From Bacteroidota bacterium (lineage in GTDB: Bacteria > Bacteroidota > Bacteroidia > CAIKAF01): 7,947 bases of DNA. This document shows positions 1 to 6,988 of this stretch, piece by piece. The stretch lies in the NCBI GenBank assembly GCA_023432985.1, contig JAEZEQ010000075.1, positions 1-7,947 of the forward strand, read 5' to 3'. The number at the start of each line of letters is the position of its first letter. Within the stretch, counting starts at the first letter, position 1. The position numbers were made by a program, and so were the translations under genes. The notes beneath the pieces were generated by a model. That model had not been told where the DNA came from. It did no database searches and saw only the letters and a list, made by a program, of their open reading frames with translations.

Positions 1-785
1 CCTTGAATTTTCACCCCTTCGCTTACGTTTTGTAAAGTCCATGGAGCGTCGAGTACAATTTCTATTTGCACTTCATTTGCAGCATTAGGAGCAGAGAAGT
101 TTACGGTTCCAACCAAAATATGTTGTCCCGCAAAAATCTGTACGCTTTGAGCAGTTCCGGTATAGGCTGTATAGGTTGCCCAATTGCCCTGACTTACATA
201 ATTGCTTCCTGTTGCCCAGGCTGTTTCTTCTTGATAGCAAAGTTCGCTTGTCTGATCACAATCTTGCTTGCAATACTCGAAGAACATAGCCCAACTGCCA
301 CCACTAAATCCATCTCCCTGACCCCAGGCAGTTTCTGATTGTACAATCTGACCATTTTCTACTTTCACTACCGATGCATGAGCTGCTATACACATACAAT
401 TTGGCAGAGATTGCAATGGAATGCTGAATGTATGTGTCGTTGTGCCCGCAGTATGCGTGTCGGCAAAAGGGAAATTTCCTATTTTAGGATTCCCTGCGTT
501 GTTAACGGGAATAGCATTACAATCACCTGCATATAAATGCGTTTCTTGCAATTGCCAACCGTTGGTGGTGGTGTAGGTTACATAAAGGTTGTTTGCATCA
601 TTTTGTACAGTTATCGTCCCTGCATCAATGTGTTGACCTGCCAGTAAAGCAGTGGTCATAACCTGACCGCAAGGTGTAGTTTGTACAGTTGATTTCGGCG
701 GCGTTGCGCTCGAATTGTCTGCGTTCTCCTTCGTGCAAGAGAACAAGCTCAATACGCATATTGAGCCAAGTAGTAGTTTTTTCAT
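1..785 (-). CDS. Repeat-containing lipoprotein, C-terminus cut by window edge
   Basis: I translated this frame by hand. It is open from the ATG at 785-783 to the left edge, giving 261 complete codons and no stop. The protein starts with a lipoprotein signal: MKKLL, a short hydrophobic stretch, then LFSC with Cys17 as the predicted lipidated residue, followed by TKEN. The rest looks extracytoplasmic and contains paired cysteines (C39, C89, C130/C132, C172, C176, C183). Two motif types each occur twice. Motif A, an AGQH..GT beta-strand unit, is at about 48-87 and 218-261. Motif B, ETAW..G...GxWA, is at about 151-172 and 187-210. The order is A-B-B-A. I recall the ETAWA...GNWATY signature from uncharacterised secreted or surface proteins of Bacteroidota; no enzymatic function is known to me. 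The neighbour at 1107-1664 is a clear paralogue of residues 1-172. No Shine-Dalgarno or clear -7 box precedes the ATG. Surface exposure is inference. Confidence 0.85.
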   Translation of the reverse strand, partial: MKKLLLGSICVLSLFSCTKENADNSSATPPKSTVQTTPCGQVMTTALLAGQHIDAGTITVQNDANNLYVTYTTTNGWQLQETHLYAGDCNAIPVNNAGNPKIGNFPFADTHTAGTTTHTFSIPLQSLPNCMCIAAHASVVKVENGQIVQSETAWGQGDGFSGGSWAMFFEYCKQDCDQTSELCYQEETAWATGSNYVSQGNWATYTAYTGTAQSVQIFAGQHILVGTVNFSAPNAANEVQIEIVLDAPWTLQNVSEGVKIQ

Positions 786-864
786 GTGAGATTTAGGTAT
801 TTAATAGTGTTAATATATAGACTTTTTTCTAAATATCTTTTTTTTAACACTCTACTTCAATCGT

Positions 865-881
865 TTTAGAATCATTCTAAA
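865..881. repeat. Short perfect inverted repeat upstream of the 1-785 lipoprotein gene
   Basis: The arms TTTAGAA and TTCTAAA (7 bp each) flank a 3-base centre (TCA). The repeat lies 80-96 nt upstream of the lipoprotein ATG. It could be a binding site for a dimeric regulator or a weak hairpin in a leader. It is AT-rich and short, so it may also be chance. There is no T-run next to it that would make it a terminator. Confidence 0.3.
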
Positions 882-1027
882 TAACACGAAAAGGTTTATA
901 AAAATTAATATTTACCATTCTTAACCAAAACAATATGCCGGGAAGCAGATTAATAAATGGATAAAAAACTCGAATTCGTAAGCTACAGAACTCCTTTTAC
1001 TTCGGTTGACAGAGTATAACAGAAACG

Positions 1028-1063
1028 AAAAATTACTCGCCTTTTATTGCCAAATTAAGGCGA
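1028..1063 (-). terminator. Possible weak terminator after the short lipoprotein gene
   Basis: Read on the minus strand, a perfect 7-bp stem (TCGCCTT/AAGGCGA, at 1063-1057 and 1043-1037) with a 13-nt loop is followed after four bases by a run of five T. It begins 43 nt beyond the stop codon of the 1107-1664 gene, a sensible place for its transcript to end. The loop is long and the T-run short and offset, so this is a weak candidate. Confidence 0.35.
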
Positions 1064-1106
1064 ACAATAAATAAAGTGAATACAATCTAATGCTATAATC
1101 TACTTT

Positions 1107-1664
1107 CTATTCACATGAATTTATGTAATACCAGTAGGAAAACGGATAGGTGCCACCGACAAGCCCTTTTTCCATAGTTAGTGTGGTTTCAGATTGTACA
1201 ATCTGTCCATTTTCAACAATTACGACCGAAGCTGCTACGGTAATACATAAAATATTGGGCAAGGATTGTAATGGTACGATGACTGTATGCGTAGTTGTGC
1301 CTGCGGGATGCGTTTCGGCATAGGGAAAATCATCGTATAAAATACTTACTGAATTCAGGGGATCTGCATAATTCAGAGGTAAATTATAACAATCACCCGC
1401 CTTTACATGCGTCATCTGCAATTGCCAATCATCGGATGTTTGAATAGTAACATATAGATTAAATTCATCATTTTGCATAATTATAGTACCCGGCGAAATT
1501 AAATCAATACTTGTTGGAATCACTAATGCGGTATAACTTACATCACCACAAGGTATAATTTGCTGAGTTGATTTCATTGGCGAATCGATTGTGTCTTCAG
1601 CATTATCTTTCGAACAGGAGTAAAAACTCAATAGAGCTATTAAACCAAAAAGTAATTTTTTCAT
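1107..1664 (-). CDS. Short lipoprotein, paralogue of the 1-785 protein
   Basis: This is a complete 185-residue protein ending in TAG. It opens with MKKLLFGLIALLSFYSC, a lipoprotein signal with Cys17 as predicted lipidation site; FYSC is slightly looser than the usual lipobox but acceptable for Bacteroidota. SKDN follows. It aligns along its whole length with residues 1-172 of the downstream lipoprotein. Shared blocks include the PCG near residue 40, NLYVT, WQLQ.TH..AGDC, AGTTTHT, PLQSLPN and VENGQIVQSET. The two genes are therefore a tandem duplication. After QSET the tryptophan-containing ETAW motif is lost (ETTLTMEKG) and the protein stops at INSCE, without the second half seen in the paralogue. 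It may be a one-module form or a truncated copy; the intact frame argues that it is still translated. Function unknown. A terminator at 1744-1773 separates it from lolA, so it likely has its own promoter in the 136-bp gap, where I see no clear box. Confidence 0.85.
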   Translation of the reverse strand: MKKLLFGLIALLSFYSCSKDNAEDTIDSPMKSTQQIIPCGDVSYTALVIPTSIDLISPGTIIMQNDEFNLYVTIQTSDDWQLQMTHVKAGDCYNLPLNYADPLNSVSILYDDFPYAETHPAGTTTHTVIVPLQSLPNILCITVAASVVIVENGQIVQSETTLTMEKGLVGGTYPFSYWYYINSCE

Positions 1665-1743
1665 ATCGGGATGAATTTGAACTGTTTTACTAAGCTAAGC
1701 ATTTTTTTTTACATTCCAATACAATTATTTCAATAGTATATAA

Positions 1744-1773
1744 TAAAAAAAGGACTCCACATAGAAGTCCTTT
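1744..1773 (-). terminator. Rho-independent terminator of lolA (ftsK-lolA unit)
   Basis: On the minus strand AAAGGACT (1773-1766) pairs perfectly with AGTCCTTT (1756-1749) around a 9-nt loop, and the stem runs straight into a seven- to eight-T tract. It starts 27 nt after the lolA stop codon. Stem, loop and T-tail are all as expected for an intrinsic terminator. Confidence 0.85.
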
Positions 1774-1800
1774 AATCTTATTATGAATCACTTATGCTAA

Positions 1801-2445
1801 TTATTTGATCACCTTCACCCCGGGGTATTTACTTTTATCAAAAATAAAAGATGCATCTTGTACCGCCACATTCGGGGTAAGTGATTTAACCATATATGTA
1901 TACGTACTTCCGTTTCTTCCTTTTACAATTGCTTTGTTAACATGCTTGGATGCATCATCTATATATATAGAAACAATCGTATATTCTTTCTTTTTAGGTT
2001 CAAGTGGATATAAATCTATGTGAACGGTCTTTTTCCCACTCACAACTTCTTCCTTCACATATCGCTGTTTAAAGCCGTTCTCGTGTAGGGTAAGAATAGT
2101 CGTTGGATTTATGGATTCTTCGTCCTGATCTTCTACCAATTCCACATTGGCTTCATTATTGGCTTCATTATAGGAAACCACATTTACGCCATCGCAATAA
2201 ACCATTTGTCCTGCAAAATTCAGAAAATACTTACTCCCTTTAACGGTCAATTCGCCTTCTTTCTTTTGGGTGGTTTTGGATTGAGGCATACTTAATTCGT
2301 AGGTAAAGCTAACTTTATAAGAGTTATAGGATTTTACCTTTGCGCTTACTTTATCGAGAACGGCTTTAGCTTTAGGATCCACTTGGGCTTGCAGACTGAA
2401 AGCCGCAGTAAGCATTAATATTATCGCAAAAATTCCTTGTTTCAT
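1801..2445 (-). CDS. lolA: LolA-like periplasmic outer-membrane lipoprotein carrier
   Basis: LolA carries lipoproteins released from the inner membrane across the periplasm to the outer membrane, holding the acyl chains in an open beta-barrel. The 214-residue length fits the family. A signal peptide is visible: MKQ, a hydrophobic core, then SLQA with likely cleavage after A20. The mature part has the family pattern: an amphipathic N-terminal helix (PKAKAVLDKVSAKVKSY), a VSFTYEL strand (about 45-51), GELTVKGSKYFLNF (64-77), a CDG turn followed by VVSYN (84-93), then further strands ending with F-I-F-DKSKYPGVKVI. The final strand resembles the usual FxFxxxxxPGVxVI ending of Bacteroidota LolA-like proteins. 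The gene starts 38 bp after ftsK with no terminator between, so co-transcription is likely. GAATTTTG at 2478-2471 is at best a degenerate -7 box. The same ftsK-lolA order occurs in E. coli, which supports the call. Bacteroidota generally lack a recognisable LolB, so the receiving step is unclear. Confidence 0.9.
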   Translation of the reverse strand: MKQGIFAIILMLTAAFSLQAQVDPKAKAVLDKVSAKVKSYNSYKVSFTYELSMPQSKTTQKKEGELTVKGSKYFLNFAGQMVYCDGVNVVSYNEANNEANVELVEDQDEESINPTTILTLHENGFKQRYVKEEVVSGKKTVHIDLYPLEPKKKEYTIVSIYIDDASKHVNKAIVKGRNGSTYTYMVKSLTPNVAVQDASFIFDKSKYPGVKVIK

Positions 2446-2483
2446 AGTTTCAAATTGATTTTTAATGAGGCAAAATTCTTTAT

Positions 2484-5126
2484 TTACTTTAAGGTATCCA
2501 AAAATTGTTCCAAACTTACTTCATCGGTAAAAAGCACCTGGCGAGGCTTACTGCCCTCATTCTGACCGACTATGCCCGCGGCTTCTAATTGATCCATGAT
2601 TCTTCCGGCTCTATTATAACCTAATTTTAACCTTCTTTGCAACATACTGGTACTCCCCTGCTGTGTGGACACAATAATTCTTGCGGCATCTTCAAACAAG
2701 CTGTCTCTGTCGTTTATAGAAAAATCTCCTTTCCCACCCGACTCTTCCGATTCATATTCCGGCAATTCAAATGCCGAGGAATATCCACGCTGATTTCCAA
2801 TAAACTCGGTCAACTGTTCCACCTCAGGCGTGTCTACAAAGGCACATTGAAGACGCACTAAATCGCTACCCAGCGACAATAACATATCTCCTCTTCCTAT
2901 CAATTGCTCGGCACCTCCTGCATCTAAAATGGTTCGGCTGTCAATTTTTGAAGATACCCTAAACGCAATACGTGCCGGGAAATTGGCTTTAATGGTACCT
3001 GTAATTATGTTTACAGAGGGTCTTTGCGTAGCAATAATCAAATGTATTCCCACCGCCCGTGCCAATTGAGCCAGGCGAGCTATAGGCAATTCCACTTCCT
3101 TACCCGCCGTCATAATTAAATCGGCAAACTCATCCACAACCAATACTATATAAGGCAAAAATCTATGCCCTTTATTGGGATTTAATTTTCGTGCTATAAA
3201 TTTCGCATTGTACTCCTTCAATTGTCTCACCCCTGCCTGCTTCAATAAGTCATAGCGCAAGTCCATTTCTATACAAAGAGAATTTACTGTGTTTATTACC
3301 TTTTGGGTATTGGTAATTATGGCCTCTTCCTCGCCCGGAAGTTTAGCCAAATAATGCTTTTCTATGGTGTTAAACAAGGTCAACTCAACCTTCTTCGGAT
3401 CTACCAAAACAAACTTCAACTGCGATGGGTGTTTCTTGTATAAAAGAGAAACCAAAATGGCATTTAATCCCACCGATTTTCCCTGTCCCGTTGCCCCTGC
3501 CATCAATAAATGCGGCATTTTTGCCAAATCAGCCACAAAGGTTTCATTGCTGATGGTCTTCCCTAATCCAATCGGTAAATCAAAAGTAGACTTGGCAAAT
3601 TTTTCGCTCATAATGATGCTGCGCATACTCACCACTTCCGGATTTTGATTGGGTACTTCTATACCTATGGTACCCTTTCCCGGTATGGGGGCAATAATAC
3701 GTATACCCAACGCGGCTAAACTTAGCGCTATATCATCTTCCAGATTCTTGATCTTGGAAATACGTACCCCGGGTGCCGGTACAATTTCATAAAGGGTTAC
3801 AGTAGGCCCAACTGTGGCTTTAATTTGATCAATCTGAATATTATAATTATTCAGCGTGTTTACAATCTTATCCTTATTGGCCTCTAATTCCTCTTTATTT
3901 ATCTTAATGCCTCCCGAACCATGCTCAGCCAGTAAATCGGCATCCGGCATTTTGAAATTTGGCAAATCTAAGGTCGGATCATAAGGTGTATCCAGGTTAA
4001 AATCATCTTCTTTTTCATGCAATTGATCTACAATTTCTTCTTCCTTGCTTTCTGCTATGGTAAATGTAGGTTCCTCACTGCTTTTGGTTGATTTATTTAC
4101 CGGTGAAGGATCAAGGCTGAATATTATTTCTCCGGAATCTTCTTCTCTCTTCGTTTCCTCAATCTGCTCTTCTGGTACTTCCGGTACTTCTGGTTCTATA
4201 GGCAATTCGGATACCATTTCCGACTCTTCAGGCAAGTTTTCAATCAGCGACTCCGGAATTTTCTCCTCCTCATTTTCTACAGCCGCATTGGTCAATATAA
4301 ACGGGTCTTCTTCTATAGAAGGCTCTATATTTTCCGGCTCTTTTTTCTTTTCCGGCGCAAATTTATTCGCCGCTATTTGTGCTGCCTCGGCCCATTGCTG
4401 CGCTTCATCTATAGGTTCTGTTTCTGAAGACAACTCTTCTTTAGGTTTGGAAGACAACCATGATGTCGCTTTCCACTTTTCTACGAAAGAATTGATAAAG
4501 CTAAAGGACATATTAAAGGCTATAATCCCGTAAACCCCAATGCTCACTATCAATAAAGCCCATAATCCAACCCGACCCAACCATCCGGTGAGCAAGGATT
4601 CCATACCCCAGCCAAATTTTCCGTGCAATACGTCTAAACTGCTTCCATCGGGAATAATGGCTGCCAATAAGGTGCTTAGCCAAATAAACCCACTCAGGCT
4701 CATTAAAACCAATTTGAGCTGACTGATATATTTGGTTTGGGTAAGCAAATTTAATCCGCTGAAAAACAAAAAAGGAATAAGTATAAATACCCCTATCCCC
4801 AAACGCATTACCGCAAAATGGGAAATAAACATACCCACTTTCCCGGCCCAGTTTTTAACCTGTCCCGTCGTGTCGCTTTGCAATAAACTTTGGTCGTAAC
4901 TATGTGTAAAAAAATAAGATAAAAAAGCCAAGCCCAGATACAAGGATAAGGCCACTAGAAATAGTCCGGCCAATTTACGAGACCTTTCATCTTTGCGGAT
5001 TTTACTAATCCGTGAAGGACTGCTCTTTTTCTGATTCTTTTGCTGAGAAGCCGACTTAGCACTTGCTTTTGCCGTTTCTTCCTTGCCCTCTGCTTTCTGA
5101 TTTTTATATCTGTTTTCTTTTGACAT
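2484..5126 (-). CDS. ftsK: DNA translocase FtsK
   Basis: FtsK is a septum-anchored hexameric DNA pump that clears and aligns chromosome termini before division and activates XerCD recombination at dif. The protein has 880 residues from the chosen start. A basic Lys/Ser-rich head (1-50) precedes four predicted membrane segments at about 53-72, 100-125, 135-158 and 185-207. An acidic Glu/Pro/Ser-rich linker (about 225-395) leads to the motor. The alpha domain starts around 410. Walker A is GATGQGKS (544-551), Walker B is VLVVDEFADL (661-670), and LDAGGAEQLIGRGDML (734-749) is the conserved FtsK block. The C-terminal gamma winged helix (about 805-875) contains STQQGSTSMLQRRLKLGYNRAG, the DNA-orienting module. 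An in-frame ATG at 5234 would add 36 residues. I reject it because a TACCTTTG promoter box at 5155-5148 lies inside that extension, and the ATG at 5126 is followed by a typical charged FtsK start. lolA follows, probably on the same transcript. Confidence 0.96.
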   Translation of the reverse strand: MSKENRYKNQKAEGKEETAKASAKSASQQKNQKKSSPSRISKIRKDERSRKLAGLFLVALSLYLGLAFLSYFFTHSYDQSLLQSDTTGQVKNWAGKVGMFISHFAVMRLGIGVFILIPFLFFSGLNLLTQTKYISQLKLVLMSLSGFIWLSTLLAAIIPDGSSLDVLHGKFGWGMESLLTGWLGRVGLWALLIVSIGVYGIIAFNMSFSFINSFVEKWKATSWLSSKPKEELSSETEPIDEAQQWAEAAQIAANKFAPEKKKEPENIEPSIEEDPFILTNAAVENEEEKIPESLIENLPEESEMVSELPIEPEVPEVPEEQIEETKREEDSGEIIFSLDPSPVNKSTKSSEEPTFTIAESKEEEIVDQLHEKEDDFNLDTPYDPTLDLPNFKMPDADLLAEHGSGGIKINKEELEANKDKIVNTLNNYNIQIDQIKATVGPTVTLYEIVPAPGVRISKIKNLEDDIALSLAALGIRIIAPIPGKGTIGIEVPNQNPEVVSMRSIIMSEKFAKSTFDLPIGLGKTISNETFVADLAKMPHLLMAGATGQGKSVGLNAILVSLLYKKHPSQLKFVLVDPKKVELTLFNTIEKHYLAKLPGEEEAIITNTQKVINTVNSLCIEMDLRYDLLKQAGVRQLKEYNAKFIARKLNPNKGHRFLPYIVLVVDEFADLIMTAGKEVELPIARLAQLARAVGIHLIIATQRPSVNIITGTIKANFPARIAFRVSSKIDSRTILDAGGAEQLIGRGDMLLSLGSDLVRLQCAFVDTPEVEQLTEFIGNQRGYSSAFELPEYESEESGGKGDFSINDRDSLFEDAARIIVSTQQGSTSMLQRRLKLGYNRAGRIMDQLEAAGIVGQNEGSKPRQVLFTDEVSLEQFLDTLK

Positions 5127-5147
5127 GTCTTTTTGAACTCTGATGAA

Positions 5148-5155
5148 CAAAGGTA
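5148..5155 (-). promoter_or_regulatory. -7 promoter box of ftsK
   Basis: On the minus strand positions 5155-5148 read TACCTTTG, a perfect match to the Bacteroidota -7 consensus TAnnTTTG. The ftsK ATG at 5126 follows after 21 nt, so transcription would start near 5142 with a leader of roughly 15 nt. I do not see a TTTG -33 element at the expected distance. Confidence 0.65.
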
Positions 5156-5278
5156 AATGCTCTAAGTATAAGGTTGAGTTAAATACGCTATAGAATATAC
5201 AATATGCATTGTTAATAACCCCTCTCCTACACACTTTATTGTATATAGGAATGAGTAGGAAAGACCAAAAAAAAGGCG

Positions 5279-5286
5279 TACCTTTG
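5279..5286 (+). promoter_or_regulatory. -7 promoter box of the ABC-F gene
   Basis: TACCTTTG on the plus strand, followed by CA, is a perfect TAnnTTTG match. The ABC-F ATG at 5312 follows after 25 nt, so the transcript would begin near 5292 with a leader of about 20 nt. The leader is A-rich (AAAATAACAAG) and has no Shine-Dalgarno, as is usual in the phylum. No clear -33 TTTG is visible; upstream there is an A-tract at 5266-5274. Confidence 0.7.
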
Positions 5287-5311
5287 CACGCTCATAAAAT
5301 AACAAGTATTC

Positions 5312-6934
5312 ATGATTACTGTCAGCAACTTAGAATTACGTTTTGGGAAACGTATTTTATTCGAAGATGTAAATTTAAATTTTACTCCGGGCAATTGCTA
5401 TGGAGTTATTGGTGCAAACGGAGCCGGTAAATCTACTTTTTTGAAAATTTTATCGGGCGAAATGGAAGGTACAACCGGAAATGTTTCTATCCACCCCGGT
5501 GCCAGAATGGCTGTTTTGAAACAAAATCACTACGAATTCGACGAATTTACGGTGTTGGATACGGTGATTATGGGGCATAAAAAATTATATGGTATCATGA
5601 AAGAAAAAGATGCCATTTATGCAAAACCGGATTTTAATGATGAAGACGGACTTCGTGCAGCTGATTTGGAAGCTGAATTCGCCGAAATGGAAGGCTGGAA
5701 CGCCGAAAATGATGCAGCTGTTTTATTAAGCGGTCTTGGCGTTAAGGAAAATGTTCACTATAAATTGATGAAGGATATTTCGGGTAATGAGAAGGTACGT
5801 GTTCTCCTCGCTCAAGCTTTATTTGGAAACCCGGATATACTCCTTCTCGATGAGCCTACAAACGACCTCGATGTAGAAACTGTTATGTGGCTCGAAGATT
5901 TTATTATCGATTTTCCCAATACGGTAATCGTCGTTTCGCACGACCGTCACTTCCTGGATACTGTATGTACAAATATCGTAGATATAGACTTTAGTAAAAT
6001 CCAAATGTATACGGGTAATTATTCTTTCTGGTACGAATCTTCTCAATTGGCATCAAAACAACGTTCTCAGCAAAATAAAAAAGCGGAGGATAAAAGAAAA
6101 GAATTGATGGACTTTATCGCTCGATTCTCGGCCAATGCCAGTAAGAGCCGCCAGGCTACAAGCCGTAAAAAATTGTTGGATAAAATTAATGTGGAAGATA
6201 TTAAACCCAGTACCAGACGATATCCACATATCCACTTTAAACCGGAAAGAGAAGCCGGTGATCAAATTTTACACGTAGAAAATCTGGCTAAGTCGATTAA
6301 TGGAGAAACAATTTTTAGAAATGTTACTTTCAATGTACGTAAAAACGATAAAATCGGCTTTATTTCTAAAGAACCAATTGCGGTTACCACATTATTCGAA
6401 ATTTTGAATAATGAAATGCAGGCTGACGAAGGTGAAGCTCGCTTCGGAGTTACAATCTCAACGGCTTATCTACCTCTCGATAACAGTAAGTTTTTTAATA
6501 ATGATTATAATCTTATCGATTGGTTACGCCAATATTCTGTCGAAAAAGATGAAACCTATATACGTGGATTTTTGGGACGTATGCTGTTTAGCGGTGAAGA
6601 ATCCTTGAAGAAATCAAGTGTATTGTCCGGAGGTGAAAAGGTGCGTTGTATGATTAGTCGCATGATGTTGCAAAATGCAAATTTCCTGATTCTGGACGAA
6701 CCGGTAAACCACCTCGACTTGGAAAGTATCACGGCATTCAATAATAGCCTTAAGGAATTTGACGGCACGCTTCTCTTTACAACGCATGACCACGAATTCA
6801 TGAACTCGGTGGCCAATCGTATAATCGAACTAACTCCGAACGGAATTATTGATAAGGAAATGAGTTACGACGAATATATTGTTAGCCCGGCTATTAAAGA
6901 ATTACGCGAAAAAATGTATCAGGTTCCGGCCTAA
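5312..6934 (+). CDS. YbiT-type ABC-F family ATPase with degenerate second ATP site
   Basis: ABC-F proteins are soluble twin-cassette ATPases that bind the ribosome near the E site and influence translation; there are no membrane segments here. The 540 residues fit the family. Cassette 1 has Walker A GANGAGKST (34-42), Q71, signature ISGNEK (156-161), Walker B ILLLDE (176-181) followed by PTNDLD, and H210. The linker (about 245-305) is a charged helical stretch containing FSANASKSRQATSR (272-285), which I recall as shared with E. coli YbiT. Cassette 2 has an intact signature LSGGEK (438-443), Walker B FLILDE (458-463) and H492. Its P-loop is replaced by ISKEPIAVTT (351-360), without the glycines and lysine; the Q-loop reads YLPLDN; and EPTNHLD is EPVNHLD. 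Site I thus looks competent and site II does not. I recall similar P-loop-less second cassettes in other Bacteroidota and some Firmicutes relatives, so this is probably a subfamily trait and not local decay. Its precise role is unknown; antibiotic resistance is not indicated. Confidence 0.93.
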   Translation: MITVSNLELRFGKRILFEDVNLNFTPGNCYGVIGANGAGKSTFLKILSGEMEGTTGNVSIHPGARMAVLKQNHYEFDEFTVLDTVIMGHKKLYGIMKEKDAIYAKPDFNDEDGLRAADLEAEFAEMEGWNAENDAAVLLSGLGVKENVHYKLMKDISGNEKVRVLLAQALFGNPDILLLDEPTNDLDVETVMWLEDFIIDFPNTVIVVSHDRHFLDTVCTNIVDIDFSKIQMYTGNYSFWYESSQLASKQRSQQNKKAEDKRKELMDFIARFSANASKSRQATSRKKLLDKINVEDIKPSTRRYPHIHFKPEREAGDQILHVENLAKSINGETIFRNVTFNVRKNDKIGFISKEPIAVTTLFEILNNEMQADEGEARFGVTISTAYLPLDNSKFFNNDYNLIDWLRQYSVEKDETYIRGFLGRMLFSGEESLKKSSVLSGGEKVRCMISRMMLQNANFLILDEPVNHLDLESITAFNNSLKEFDGTLLFTTHDHEFMNSVANRIIELTPNGIIDKEMSYDEYIVSPAIKELREKMYQVPA

Positions 6935-6955
6935 TATATATACGAATTTATATCG

Positions 6956-6988
6956 AAAACACCTGCTCTATTTAGTAGGTGTTTTTTT
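6956..6988 (+). terminator. Intrinsic terminator between converging genes
   Basis: AAAACACCTGCT (6956-6967) pairs with AGTAGGTGTTTT (6974-6985), a 12-bp stem with one G-U pair and a 6-nt loop, and the T-run extends to 6988. It begins 21 nt after the ABC-F stop and is a strong terminator for the plus strand. The T-run overlaps the TAA stop codon (6989-6987) of the minus-strand propeller gene. On the minus strand the same stem ends in only TTTT followed by C, so it may work there too, but less well. Confidence 0.88.

Larger units (their letters stand above)
786..1106. other. Intergenic gap between the two lipoprotein paralogues
   Basis: This 321-bp AT-rich stretch has no convincing reading frame. 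It should hold the promoter of the lipoprotein at 1-785, but I see no good TAnnTTTG box on the minus strand. The nearest match, TTGTTTTG at 933-926, has one mismatch and lies far from the start codon. Two inverted repeats are present, at 865-881 and 1037-1063. I looked for a decayed remnant of the second lipoprotein module just after the stop of the 1107-1664 gene and did not find one. Confidence 0.6.

Noticed and set aside
334..350. 12-bp palindrome GATTGTACAATC, also present in the paralogue near 1192-1205
   Set aside because: It lies within conserved codons for QIVQS in both paralogues, so protein conservation explains it.
66..536. Two plus-strand open frames over the first lipoprotein gene
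   Set aside because: They run antisense to a continuous lipoprotein frame that has a signal peptide and a paralogue; the predicted products have no recognisable features.
1064..1106. Possible remnant of a second module after the stop of the short lipoprotein
   Set aside because: Reading on past the TAG in all minus-strand frames gives nothing like the cysteine-rich KQDCDQ region or the ETAW motif of the paralogue.
4045..4533. 162-codon plus-strand open frame inside ftsK
   Set aside because: It is the antisense of the Glu/Ser-rich linker and encodes a Ser-rich low-complexity product; there is no promoter or start context.
5127..5234. N-terminal 36-residue extension of FtsK from the ATG at 5234
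   Set aside because: It spans a perfect minus-strand TACCTTTG promoter box and has a composition unlike FtsK starts; the ATG at 5126 gives a typical basic FtsK N-terminus.
6359..6391. Sequencing error or frameshift as the cause of the missing P-loop in ABC-F cassette 2
   Set aside because: The frame is intact on both sides, the flanking residues align normally with YbiT, and the partner signature in cassette 1 is altered as well, which a local error would not explain.
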